DNA from: JAIVGV01 sp031425275
Lineage (GTDB): Bacteria > Acidobacteriota > Blastocatellia > Pyrinomonadales > Pyrinomonadaceae
DNA: 64,000 bases
Direction: 5' to 3'
NCBI GenBank assembly: GCA_031425275.1
Contig: JANPJA010000138.1
Span: 1-64,000 of the forward strand
This document shows, one piece after another, positions 34,996 through 43,940 of the stretch. How positions within the stretch are numbered: position 1 is the first letter of the stretch; each line of letters begins with the position of its first letter. The notes beneath the pieces are model-generated. The model saw only the letters and a list, made by a program, of their open reading frames with translations. It ran no database searches and was not told the DNA's origin. The translations under genes were made by a program, and so were the position numbers.

Positions 34996-35729
34996 TTCTT
35001 CTGCTCCGCGAGCGCCCGCTCGACGGCCGCCCCCAGTTTCTCCAACGTGTTCGACTCCTCGAACTTCAGCTCGCGCCCGTTAATGAAGAACGAGGGCGTG
35101 CCGGACAGTTGGAGCGTCATCGCGCGCCGCTCGTCGCCGACGACTCTCATGCTGACTGGCGAGCTGTCGATGTCCTGCTGGAAGCGCTCTGTGTCAAGCC
35201 CGAGCCGTTGCGCGTACGCGACGAAGAGCGGACGCGCCGGGTTGGCCTTCGACCACGCCTCCTGATTCTCGTAGAGCAGATCGTGCATCTCCCAGAAGCG
35301 GCCCTGCGCCCCGGCGGCCTCGGCGGCCCGCGCCGACTCGCGCGCGTGGCGGTGGATGGTCGCGAGCGGGTAGTGGCGGAAACCGACGCGAAGTTGCGAC
35401 GGGTACTTGGCCTGTAGCTCCTTCACAATCGTGTGCATCCTCCCGCACTGCGGGCACTGGAAGTCGCTGTACTCTTCGAGCAGCACGGGCGCGTTGGCCG
35501 ACCCGCGGACGTGGCGCGGCGGCTCGGACGGGACGGAGGGGGGGGCGGGCGTCGCGCGGGGACCCAGCGGCCCCTGCGGCCCCTGAGCCGACGGCGGGGC
35601 CGTCACACCCGACGGGGCAGCCGGCGAGGGCGTCGCGCGGTCGTCGGCAGGTTGCATCATCCAGACCGCGCCGCCGACGGCGGCCAGCAGGACGATGACG
35701 ATGATCAAAACGGGTAGAGATTTTTTCAT
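34992..35729 (-). CDS. DsbA-like periplasmic thiol oxidoreductase
   Basis: 245 residues. An N-terminal membrane anchor or uncleaved signal (KKSLPVLIIVIVLLAAVGGA) and a Pro/Ala/Gly-rich linker (about 30-70) precede a thioredoxin-fold domain with active site Cys92-Pro-Gln-Cys95 in DFQCPQCGRMH and the cis-Pro loop SGTPSFFING. It introduces disulfides into exported proteins and is probably recharged by the VKOR encoded directly after it. I chose the ATG at 35729 because it begins the membrane segment; the frame is open further upstream. Confidence 0.92.
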   Translation of the reverse strand: MKKSLPVLIIVIVLLAAVGGAVWMMQPADDRATPSPAAPSGVTAPPSAQGPQGPLGPRATPAPPSVPSEPPRHVRGSANAPVLLEEYSDFQCPQCGRMHTIVKELQAKYPSQLRVGFRHYPLATIHRHARESARAAEAAGAQGRFWEMHDLLYENQEAWSKANPARPLFVAYAQRLGLDTERFQQDIDSSPVSMRVVGDERRAMTLQLSGTPSFFINGRELKFEESNTLEKLGAAVERALAEQKK

Positions 35730-35965
35730 GCGGTGGTCAGTACCTCTCGCTTCTCGACAATTTGTTTCAGGGCGGCGGCCGGTAGTACGGCCGGCGGAGG
35801 CCGCCTTGATGAATTCGTGCCGTGTTAGTATAAAAGCTGCCGAATCTACAGTCACCGCGTCAGAGACGATTTTAGCGCGCGTCCCGCGGTTGGGAAGGAA
35901 CGACGCGGCACGCGATGCCTTAATTCAAGACCGCGCTTCGTGCGCGTGGAGGGTTTGAGATCGAG

Positions 35966-36622
35966 ATGTCGCAGCACACCAGCGCCACCACCATCGACGC
36001 GCCCGGCGCGGTCTCGCTCTACGACCGTTTCGCGCAACTCTACGACATCACCTTCAAGTTCAACGGCTACGCCCGCTCCCTCGAACGCTACTTGCGCGAG
36101 CGCGCCCTCCCGCTCGGTGAGGGCGCGGAGATTCTGGACGCGGGCTGCGGCACCGGCCTCGTTACGCTCGCCATCCTGCGTACGCTCAGCCGTCCCTCAA
36201 ACATCACCGCAATTGATCTTTCCGCGCCTTCACTCGCCAAGGCGCGCTACTGGGTGGCGAAGGAGGCGGAGGCGGCGCGGCATCGCGTCCGCTTCGCGCA
36301 GGCGAACCTGCTCGCGCTCCCCTTCGCCGACGAGACTTTCGATTTCGTCGCCACCAGCGGCGCGCTCGAATACGTGCCGCTCGGCGCGGGGCTGGCCGAA
36401 CTGGCGCGCGTCCTCAAGCCCGGCGGCCACCTGCTCCACATCCCCGTCCGCCCGGCCCCACTCGGAAAAGTGCTCGAAGTCATGTTCCGCTTCAAGACCC
36501 ACCCGCCCGCCGAAGTTGAACAACACACGCGACGGCACTTCCAAATTCTCGAACGCTACAACTTCCCCCCGCTCGAACCAATCGGCTGGACTAAACTCGC
36601 CATCCTCGCGCAAAAGCCCTGA
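35966..36622 (+). CDS. Class I SAM-dependent methyltransferase
   Basis: 218 residues with the Rossmann SAM motifs: ILDAGCGTGLVTLAIL (motif I, about 54-69), ITAIDLSAPSLAKAR, and FDFVATSGALEYVP, followed by LKPGGHLLHIPVRP. This is a Methyltransf_11/UbiE-like enzyme; the substrate cannot be read from the sequence. It is a single gene, divergent from the dsbA-VKOR pair. Confidence 0.9.
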   Translation: MSQHTSATTIDAPGAVSLYDRFAQLYDITFKFNGYARSLERYLRERALPLGEGAEILDAGCGTGLVTLAILRTLSRPSNITAIDLSAPSLAKARYWVAKEAEAARHRVRFAQANLLALPFADETFDFVATSGALEYVPLGAGLAELARVLKPGGHLLHIPVRPAPLGKVLEVMFRFKTHPPAEVEQHTRRHFQILERYNFPPLEPIGWTKLAILAQKP

Positions 36623-36705
36623 CGGCTGACCATTATGGTGTGAGCGTTGTTAAGCAAAACCGCTTGACGGGGCTTGCCTGTTGCTCGTCACACGCCACCC
36701 GGCAC

Positions 36706-37731
36706 TCATGGCTGATCACTGAACTTACCGATCACGGCTTTCGCGATTGCAGGGATGATGTCACGCACGTTGCTTTGCTGCTCGGTGTAGGTGACGACTA
36801 CGAAGCGTGCTCCGTTCGGCAGCTCGACGTAGGCGGCGTCGTGTCGGGTCGTCGAAGTCCAGCCGGCTTTCGACCAGAGCCGCGCCCCGGCCGCGTCGCC
36901 CAGCGCGATGCCGGTGAAGCCGTGGGCCTGATCGTCCGGGTCGCTCGACTTGCCCGCGAAATCGCGCTTCATCAAATCCATCATCCGCGCGCTGCGGGCG
37001 GGCGTCACGGAACGGCCCGTGGCGATCTCGGCGAGCAGGCGGGCGGTCGCGTTCGTCGTCAGCTTGTTGCGGTTCACGCCGTTCGCCCCGCGCGACTGCT
37101 TCTCGCGCCCGTAGGCGTCCTCGCAAAATGTTTTCTGATTCGTGTTGATGTTCGTGTAGCCGAGCGAGGCGAAGTAGCGGTTGACCCAATCGCGCTTGTG
37201 TTGCCAACGCTTCAGGGCGGCGGGCGGAAGCTCCGCGCCGCTCGTCGAATCGCTGATCACGTCGAGGACGAAGCCCGTCGCGTCGTTAGACGAATCGACG
37301 ATCATGTCGCGCAAGGCCCGCCCCAGCTCGTCCGACATCCTTAGCTTGCCGTCTTCGAGCAGCCGGTGCGCGGCGGCGAGGAAGAACATCTTGACGACGC
37401 TCGCCGGATAAATGCGCTCCTCGCCGCGGTAACTCCCCCACGCGGGGCGCGCCGGGTCGCGCAAATCAATGACCGTGACGGCGAGTTGATTCTCCTTGAG
37501 ATTCTTGTCCGCGAACTTCCTGATGGCATCGCGCGCTGCCGCTTCGACGAGCGTTTGCAGTTCGGGCGAAACGACGGGCACGATGCGCATCGCCCGCGCG
37601 GGATCGGAAACCGCGCCGCCGCGTGTCTGTGCGCCGGCCGGCGATGAATTGCCCGGCGCGAAGGCGGCGATTAAGAGCAGCGCGACTCTGACTCTGCCCG
37701 TTGATGCGATGTTGAGGTGGGGTTGTGGCAT
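36706..37731 (-). CDS. Class A beta-lactamase-like serine hydrolase
   Basis: 341 residues with a signal peptide. Ser111-VV-Lys114 is the SxxK nucleophile motif, Ser147-Ser148-Asn149 the SxN motif, and SKAGWTS near residue 280 stands for KTG. These define the beta-lactamase2/PBP-like fold. The conserved Glu166 omega-loop motif of true class A enzymes is not evident, so a peptidase or esterase is as likely as a lactamase. It starts eight bases after the GltS-type transporter stop and is therefore probably in one operon with it. Confidence 0.82.
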   Translation of the reverse strand: MPQPHLNIASTGRVRVALLLIAAFAPGNSSPAGAQTRGGAVSDPARAMRIVPVVSPELQTLVEAAARDAIRKFADKNLKENQLAVTVIDLRDPARPAWGSYRGEERIYPASVVKMFFLAAAHRLLEDGKLRMSDELGRALRDMIVDSSNDATGFVLDVISDSTSGAELPPAALKRWQHKRDWVNRYFASLGYTNINTNQKTFCEDAYGREKQSRGANGVNRNKLTTNATARLLAEIATGRSVTPARSARMMDLMKRDFAGKSSDPDDQAHGFTGIALGDAAGARLWSKAGWTSTTRHDAAYVELPNGARFVVVTYTEQQSNVRDIIPAIAKAVIGKFSDQP

Positions 37732-37739
37732 AAGCTTGC

Positions 37740-39059
37740 CTACCGGCCGATGAGATTGACGAAGAGGGTGATGATAATCGCGTTCGAGAAGTCTATGAAG
37801 AACGCGCCGACGATGGGCACGTAGAGGAAGCTGCGCGGCGCGGGGCCGTGGCGCGCGGCGAGCGCCTCCATGTTCGCCACCGCGTTGGCCGTCACGCCGA
37901 GGCCGAACCCGATGTGCCCGCTCGTCGTCACCGCCGCCTCATAGTCGCGGCCCATCAGGACGAACACGACTAGCACCGCGTAAACCACGGTCAGCACGAC
38001 CTGCACCGAAAGGATGATGAGCATCGGCACGGCGAGGCCCGCCAACTGCCACAGCTTCAAATCCATCAACGCGATGACGAGGAACAGCGCGAGAGCCATC
38101 ACCCCCAACGCCTCCATCGCGCGCGCGTCGATGCGGAGGAAGCGGAAACGGTCATCGAGGTTCCGCGCCAACGCCGCGACGACCATCGCTCCGACGTATG
38201 CCGGCAGAGTCACGTCCGCCCGCGCCAGACCCGCGCCGATGAGCGCGCCGACGCCCATCACCCCAAGCAGGATCAATAAGTTTCTTAACAGCTCGCCGGC
38301 GTGAGGCGGTTGCCGCATCTCCGGCTCGCGCGGAGTCGTGTCTTCGCGCACGCCTTCGACTTCATCGTCCGGCGATGCGGACGGGCCGACGGCCCGGAAA
38401 TGATCGGCCCTTCCGTCGCGGCCCTCCTTCGGTGAGTCACGCGGCGTCGCCTCAAGTGGGCCGGAAAGACGGAAGCGGCGGATGAGCGCGTTGGCGACCG
38501 GGTTGCCGATCAGGCTCGCCACGAAGATGCCAAAGGTGGCGGAGGCAATGATGAGCGCGCCCGCCCCGGCGACGCCCGACGCCTCGAACCTGTCGGCCCA
38601 CGCCAGCCCCGTCGCCGGCCCGCCCGTCAGCGTCAGCGACCCGCAAATGATGCCGAGTGCTTTCGGCGCACCGAGCGCGCTCGCCACGCCGATGCCGGCG
38701 ACGTTCTGCACCACGGCGGTCAACGACGCGAGCACGAAGAAGAAGATCATGCGCGCCCCGCCCGCGCGCAGCAGGCCGAGCGTCGCGCCGAAGCCGATGG
38801 TGGTGAAAAAGGCGATTTGCAGCGGGGCGCGCAAAGATGTGTCGAGCGCGACGCCGAATGTCCCGCGCGAGCGCAAGACCAACACGAGGAGCGCGAACGA
38901 CAGCCCGCCCACCGCAGCCGCCGGGATGCTCGCCCGCCGGAGCAATGGCACGCGCCGCTGAAGCCACCCGCCCGCGCACAGGGCGACGGCCGCGAGCGCG
39001 AGCGTCAGCACGAGATCGAGCTTCAGTGTGCGCAGCCCTTCGACGACGGTAAACTCCAC
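37740..39059 (-). CDS. GltS-type sodium/glutamate symporter
   Basis: About 439 residues, with ten or more transmembrane segments in two halves separated by a charged loop (about 210-270). The re-entrant motif LTGGPATGLAWADRFE corresponds to the GltS LTGGHGT signature, and GHIGFGLGVTANAVANMEAL is the matching second-half motif. Predicted to import glutamate with Na+; Pro-Ala in place of His-Gly in the first motif may alter selectivity. The start is uncertain: GTG at 39059 follows AGGAGG closely, while TTG at 39071 overlaps it. Adjacent to the serine hydrolase gene, which could release amino acids for it. Confidence 0.85.
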   Translation of the reverse strand: MEFTVVEGLRTLKLDLVLTLALAAVALCAGGWLQRRVPLLRRASIPAAAVGGLSFALLVLVLRSRGTFGVALDTSLRAPLQIAFFTTIGFGATLGLLRAGGARMIFFFVLASLTAVVQNVAGIGVASALGAPKALGIICGSLTLTGGPATGLAWADRFEASGVAGAGALIIASATFGIFVASLIGNPVANALIRRFRLSGPLEATPRDSPKEGRDGRADHFRAVGPSASPDDEVEGVREDTTPREPEMRQPPHAGELLRNLLILLGVMGVGALIGAGLARADVTLPAYVGAMVVAALARNLDDRFRFLRIDARAMEALGVMALALFLVIALMDLKLWQLAGLAVPMLIILSVQVVLTVVYAVLVVFVLMGRDYEAAVTTSGHIGFGLGVTANAVANMEALAARHGPAPRSFLYVPIVGAFFIDFSNAIIITLFVNLIGR

Positions 39060-39074
39060 AGCCCTCCTCAAGTA

Positions 39075-39176
39075 GATGTCAGATGTCAGATATCAGATGT
39101 CGGTTGGGATAGTTGGAGTTCATCCAGCATCCAGCAACTGACAACTGACAACTGACAACTGACAACTGACAACTAC
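39075..39176. repeat. Heptanucleotide tandem repeats
   Basis: GATGTCA repeated three times with one variant, then GATGTCG (39075-39102). CATCCAG follows twice (39121-39134), then CAACTGA five times (39135-39169) and CAACTAC. All are 7-nt units in phase within each run. The array fills the gap between the amidohydrolase stop and the GltS-type gene start. Confidence 0.92.
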
Positions 39177-40867
39177 TATTGCCCGCCTTTGGCCTCATAG
39201 ACGACGCGGCCGCCAGTGATCGTCATGCGTACTTTTGTCTTCGCTATCTCGACGGGTTCGATCTTGAAGATGTCTTGCGAGAGGATGATTATGTCCGCGA
39301 GTTGGCCCGACTTGATCGCGCCCTTTTCGCCGTCCATAAATTCGGCGAAGGCCGAGCCGTAGGTGTAGGCGCGCACCGCCTCCTCGACTGTGATCTTTTG
39401 TTCGGGAACCCAGCCCGCGGGGTTCTTGCCGTCGAGCGTGCGGCGCGTGACGGCCGCATAGACGCCGAGCAACGGGTCGAGCGGCGCGACCGTCCAGTCG
39501 GAACCGAAGGCCAGCACCGCGCCCGCGTCGAGCAGCGAGCGGAAGGCGTAAGTGCCTTTGATGCGTGTCGGCCCGATGCGTTTTTCGGCCCAGCGGCCGT
39601 CGTCGATGGCGTGGTAGGGCTGCATTGAGGCGACGACTTTTTGCCGCGCGAATTCCTGTATCTCCTCGCGCCGCAGGTGCTGCGCGTGCTCGACGCGGAA
39701 GCGTCGGTCGCGTTCGCCGTGCGTACGCGCCACCTGTCCATAGATGCCGAGAATCTGGTCGTTGGCGCGCTCGCCGATGGCGTGAATCATCACTTGGAGT
39801 CCGGCCCCGTCGGCCGCTTCGACGCGCTTTAGTATCTCGCCTTCGGGGAGGCCGCTTCCCAAACCACTCGTCTCCGGCGCGTCGTTGTACGGCTCGAAGA
39901 AGAGGGCGGTGGTCGAGCCGAGGCTGCCGTCCGAAAAGGCTTTCAGTCCGCCGATGCGGAGCATGTCTGAGCCGAATCGCGCGCGCACGCCCACGTCCGC
40001 GAGACTCTTCCACGCGCCGAGCGGGGCGACGGCATAGACGCGCGTCTTCAACTCGCCGCGTTGGAGCAACGTTTGATAGACGCCCACGTCGTCGCCCGCC
40101 GACATATCCTGCACGCTGGTCACGCCGAGGCTCGCGGCGTGGTTCGTGGCGGCGCGCGCGGCGTCGAGCTTCTCCGCGAACGTGGAGTTGGGAATCTTCG
40201 CAAAGACCGGCCCCATCGCGTTGTCTTTGAGAACGCCGGTCGGCTCGCCCGTCTTGGCGTCGCGGACGATCAGGCCGCCGGGTGGGTCGGGCGTGTCGCG
40301 CGTGATCCCGGCGAGTTTCAACGCGTGAGTGTTGGCGAGGGCCATGTGGCCGTCGAGGCGGCTGACGAAGACGGGCGTGTCCGGCGTGAAACTGTCGATC
40401 AATTCTTTCGTCGGGAGCGGCGCGCCGGGCCAGCTTTCGTGATCCCAGTCGCCGCCGGTGATCCAACTCCCCTTCGGCCGTTTCTCGGCGAAGCGGCGGA
40501 TGCGCGCGGCAAACTCCTGCGGCGTCGCGGCGTCGCGCAGATCGACGCTCGACAATTGGAACCCGCCGCCGAGAAAGTGGACGTGCGAGTCGTTGAAGCC
40601 GGGGAGGACGAGCGCGCCGCCGGCATCGACGACGCGGGTGCGCGGCCCCGCCAGTTTACGAATCTCCGCGTTCGCCCCGACGGCCGCGACGCGGTTGCCG
40701 AAGACGGCGACGGCCTCGGCCGTCGGGCGCGCGTTGTCCATCGTGCGGACGTTTGCGTTGATGATGACGAGATCGACTTGCATGGTTTGCGCACTGGCGA
40801 GGGGCGGGGGCGTCGCGGCCGAAAGACACAGAGCGGCGACGAGGGCGATGACTATTTTTGTTTTCAT
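39176..40867 (-). CDS. Secreted YtcJ-like amidohydrolase
   Basis: 563 residues from an ATG at 40867 that starts a signal peptide (MKTKIVIALVAALCLSAA). The metal-dependent amidohydrolase core has DSHVHFLGG, the catalytic Lys region GGLKAFSDGSLGSTTA, IHAIGERAND, VEHAQHL, and AFGSDWTVAPLDP near the end. Members hydrolyse amides such as N-substituted formamides; the substrate here is unknown. It precedes the GltS and serine hydrolase genes on the same strand, but a heptamer repeat array lies between. Confidence 0.9.
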   Translation of the reverse strand: MKTKIVIALVAALCLSAATPPPLASAQTMQVDLVIINANVRTMDNARPTAEAVAVFGNRVAAVGANAEIRKLAGPRTRVVDAGGALVLPGFNDSHVHFLGGGFQLSSVDLRDAATPQEFAARIRRFAEKRPKGSWITGGDWDHESWPGAPLPTKELIDSFTPDTPVFVSRLDGHMALANTHALKLAGITRDTPDPPGGLIVRDAKTGEPTGVLKDNAMGPVFAKIPNSTFAEKLDAARAATNHAASLGVTSVQDMSAGDDVGVYQTLLQRGELKTRVYAVAPLGAWKSLADVGVRARFGSDMLRIGGLKAFSDGSLGSTTALFFEPYNDAPETSGLGSGLPEGEILKRVEAADGAGLQVMIHAIGERANDQILGIYGQVARTHGERDRRFRVEHAQHLRREEIQEFARQKVVASMQPYHAIDDGRWAEKRIGPTRIKGTYAFRSLLDAGAVLAFGSDWTVAPLDPLLGVYAAVTRRTLDGKNPAGWVPEQKITVEEAVRAYTYGSAFAEFMDGEKGAIKSGQLADIIILSQDIFKIEPVEIAKTKVRMTITGGRVVYEAKGGQ

Positions 40868-40971
40868 AAGAGACACGGAGAAAGAGACTGTTACTGGCCG
40901 AACGGGGGCGTAGTGTATCATTGCCACAGTCCTTCAGTTAAGAAATCTGAGCGACTCGGAAAGCCTTCCCA

Positions 40972-43905
40972 GTGGATCAACTCGTCGAAAATTTGTGTGC
41001 CGTCGTCGGGCGCGACCACGTCCGCTCGGAGCCGGATGAACTGCTGGTTTATGAGTGCGACGCTCTGACGCAGCACAAGCATCTGCCGCGCGCGGTCGTC
41101 TTTCCCGCATCGACCGAAGAGGTGGCGGGGGTCGTCGGCGAACTGGCGCGCTCCGGCGTCTCGTTCGCGCCGCGCGGGGCGGGGACGGGTTTGTCGGGCG
41201 GCGCGCTCGCGGTGAATCGCGGCGTCGTCATCGAGATGGCGCGGATGCGTCGGGTGTTGAAGATCGATGTCGAGAACCGGCTCGCGGTCGTCCAGACGGG
41301 TGTCGTTAACGCGCAGCTCTCGCGCGCGGTCGCGGCGCACAGGCTCTACTACGCGCCCGATCCTTCGAGCGGCGCGGCCTGCACCATCGGCGGCAACATC
41401 GCGGAGAACGCGGGCGGCATCCACTGTCTGAAATATGGCGTGACGACCGACCACGTCACGGCCGCGCGCGTTGTCCTCGCCGACGGACGCATCGTCGATC
41501 TCGGCGGCGCGGGCGAGTCCGCCGGTTACGATCTGCTCGGCGTCTTCGTCGGCTCGGAGGGCACTTTCGGCATCGCGACGGAGGCGACCGTGCGGCTGCT
41601 GCCAGTGCCGCAGGCGGTGCGGACGCTGCTCGCCGACTTCGCGGATGTTGACGACGCGAGCCGCGCCGTCTCGGCCATCATCGCGGAGGGGATCATCCCG
41701 GCCGCGCTGGAGATGGTTGACAACGCGACCATCCGCGCCGTCGAGGCGAGCGTCTTCGCGGCCGGGCTGCCGCTCGACGCCGGGGCCGCACTGCTCATCG
41801 AACTCGACGGGCTGGAAGCCGGGATCGACGAAGAGGCCGCGCGGGTCGAAGGAGTCTGCCGCGAACACGGCGCGCGCGGAGTCCGTCGCGCGGTGGACGA
41901 GCGCGAGCGTAAAAAACTCTGGGCCGCGCGCAAGGGGGCGTTCGGTGCGATGGGCCGACTCGCCCCAGACATGATGATTCAGGACGCGGTCGTCCCGCGC
42001 TCTTGTCTGCCCACAGTTCTCGCTGAGACTTACCGCATCAGCGCGAAGTACGGCCTGCGCCTCGCCAACGTCTTCCACGCGGGCGACGGCAATCTGCACC
42101 CGTTCATCTCGTTCGACCGCCGGGACCTTGAAGAATTGCGGCGCGTCGAAGAGGCGGGCCGCGAGATTATGGAGGCGTGCGTAAAAGTGGGCGGAACGAT
42201 CACGGGCGAGCACGGCGTCGGACTCGACAAGTCGGCCTACCTGCCGCTCATCTTCTCGCCGGACGATCTCGGTGCGATGCTGCGCGTGCGGGCTGCCTTC
42301 GATCCGGCGGGCTTGTGCAACCCCGGCAAGATCATCCCGGCCCCGCCCGGCTGTGGCGAAGCACGGGCCTTCGCCCCGCGCTTTCCAACGTCGCCCAACG
42401 GAGAGTACCAGCACGGGAACGGCGAACCCCGAACACGTATTCGGGAAAGCGCCCCCGATCAATCTGGCGACAGCAGTCCGCAGCTTTCTCAGTCATCCTT
42501 CGGCGAACGTCCCGCTCCCGAAGTTATGTTGACTACCCTGCTTTCGACTGCTTCGGATAGTTCGACTCGAACGGTGGGATTGAATTTGAGCGGCATCAAT
42601 CGCGCTCTCGCCTCGGTCGTGGGTGACTCGAACGTCGATGTGCGTGAAGGCACGTTGTCTGTCCGCCCCGCATCGGAAGTCGAAGCGTGTGAGATTATCA
42701 AGCTCGCTTCAACCTTCAACGGGGAGTTAGTTCTGCAAGGAGGCGGGCTATGGCCGGGCGCTTGGGGGCCGCGGGTTGTCGCAAGCAAACCGGTCGAGCG
42801 CATCTATATCTCGACGAGTCGCATGAATCGTATCAACTCGCACGGGCCAGCCGACCTCGTCGCGACGGCGGAAGCGGGAGTGACGCTAACCGCCCTCAAT
42901 TTGAAACTCGGCGGTGGGAATCAATGGCTGCCCCTCGATCCGCCGGACGACGGGAGCGCGACGCTCGGCGGCATCGTCGCGACCGGACTCGGGGGGCCGC
43001 AGACGCTCGGCTACGGCCCCGTGCGCGGCTTCGTCCTCGGGATGCGTGTGGTGCTCGCGGATGGCCGCGTCATCAAAGTGGGCGGCCGCGTGGTCAAAAA
43101 CGTCGCGGGCTACGATCTCTGCAAACTCTTCACGGGCAGCCGCGGCACTCTCGGTCTGATCACGGAACTGACCTTCAGACTTCGGCCGCGACCCGAACGC
43201 GAGACGACGCTCACGGTGCGGGGCGACACGGCCGGCCCCCTCCTCGAAGCCGCGCGGGCCGTGCGGGCGGGCGAGTTTCTTCCGGTGGCGTTGGAGTTAT
43301 TGTCGCCGCGCGCCGCCTCCACGCTCCCGGTCGAAGGGCCGGCATCTCGTTTCGTTCTGCTCGTCCGTTTCGCCGGGACGGTGAAGGCCGTCGAGTCGCA
43401 GATCGAGCGCGCCCGCGCAGTTTTTGCCCGGTGCGCCGGACTCTCGACGATCGAAACCGTCGAAGCGGATACACAATTGTGGCGCGGGATCAGCATCCTC
43501 CCAACGCATCTTTTGTATCCTTTGAAGTGGCGCGCGAACGCCCGATCCTCATCCCTGCCGGGCCTGCTCACGTTGCTCGACTCGTTCCCTTCTTCGCGCG
43601 GCCGCGCGTTGTGGTGCGCGAGCCTCGCGTCGGGTCGTCTGCGCATGTTGCACGAGGAGATCGCGGACGCCGAAGCTTGCGCGACGGCTCTCTCCGCGGC
43701 GCGCACATTCTTGCGCGAAGAAGGCGGATCGCTCGAAGTCGAAGTGGCGGACGAAGCGATGCGGCGCCTTCTCGCGGCGCGCGGATTCGGCTCGCGTGAG
43801 TTGCCGGCCGCGAATGTCGAATTGATGAAGCGGGTGAAGGATGCGCTTGATCCGCACGGCCTGTTCCCTACGAGTTGTGGAGTTGAGCCTGACGCGGGCC
43901 GGTGA
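40972..43905 (+). CDS. Glycolate oxidase GlcD-GlcE fusion
   Basis: 977 residues in one frame. Residues 1-460 are a full GlcD FAD-linked oxidase: PRGAGTGLSGGAL binds FAD, GGNIAENAGG and FHAGDGNLHP are active-site motifs, and TGEHGVGLDKSAY ends the domain. A Pro/Ser-rich linker of about 70 residues leads to a second FAD-binding half (about 540-970) of GlcE type: QGGGLWPGAWGPR, GGIVATGLGGPQTLGYGP, and GGRVVKNVAGYDLCKLFTGS. Usually these are two genes. The product would oxidise glycolate to glyoxylate, with GlcF, encoded 35 bp downstream, carrying electrons. The start is a GTG. Confidence 0.9.
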   Translation: MDQLVENLCAVVGRDHVRSEPDELLVYECDALTQHKHLPRAVVFPASTEEVAGVVGELARSGVSFAPRGAGTGLSGGALAVNRGVVIEMARMRRVLKIDVENRLAVVQTGVVNAQLSRAVAAHRLYYAPDPSSGAACTIGGNIAENAGGIHCLKYGVTTDHVTAARVVLADGRIVDLGGAGESAGYDLLGVFVGSEGTFGIATEATVRLLPVPQAVRTLLADFADVDDASRAVSAIIAEGIIPAALEMVDNATIRAVEASVFAAGLPLDAGAALLIELDGLEAGIDEEAARVEGVCREHGARGVRRAVDERERKKLWAARKGAFGAMGRLAPDMMIQDAVVPRSCLPTVLAETYRISAKYGLRLANVFHAGDGNLHPFISFDRRDLEELRRVEEAGREIMEACVKVGGTITGEHGVGLDKSAYLPLIFSPDDLGAMLRVRAAFDPAGLCNPGKIIPAPPGCGEARAFAPRFPTSPNGEYQHGNGEPRTRIRESAPDQSGDSSPQLSQSSFGERPAPEVMLTTLLSTASDSSTRTVGLNLSGINRALASVVGDSNVDVREGTLSVRPASEVEACEIIKLASTFNGELVLQGGGLWPGAWGPRVVASKPVERIYISTSRMNRINSHGPADLVATAEAGVTLTALNLKLGGGNQWLPLDPPDDGSATLGGIVATGLGGPQTLGYGPVRGFVLGMRVVLADGRVIKVGGRVVKNVAGYDLCKLFTGSRGTLGLITELTFRLRPRPERETTLTVRGDTAGPLLEAARAVRAGEFLPVALELLSPRAASTLPVEGPASRFVLLVRFAGTVKAVESQIERARAVFARCAGLSTIETVEADTQLWRGISILPTHLLYPLKWRANARSSSLPGLLTLLDSFPSSRGRALWCASLASGRLRMLHEEIADAEACATALSAARTFLREEGGSLEVEVADEAMRRLLAARGFGSRELPAANVELMKRVKDALDPHGLFPTSCGVEPDAGR

Positions 43906-43940
43906 GTGTGACGTGACGAGTCCGTGGATATCGTAACCCG

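Noticed and set aside
36706..37731. Antibiotic-resistance class A beta-lactamase
   Set aside because: The SxxK and SxN motifs are present, but the Glu166 loop and a canonical KTG are not evident, so I kept the broader serine hydrolase call.
39121..39176. Possible CRISPR-like array of short repeats
   Set aside because: The 7-nt units are contiguous without unique spacers and no cas gene is near.
40918..42462. Minus-strand open frame of 514 codons
   Set aside because: Opposite the GlcD half of the GlcD-GlcE fusion; composition is typical of a shadow frame.
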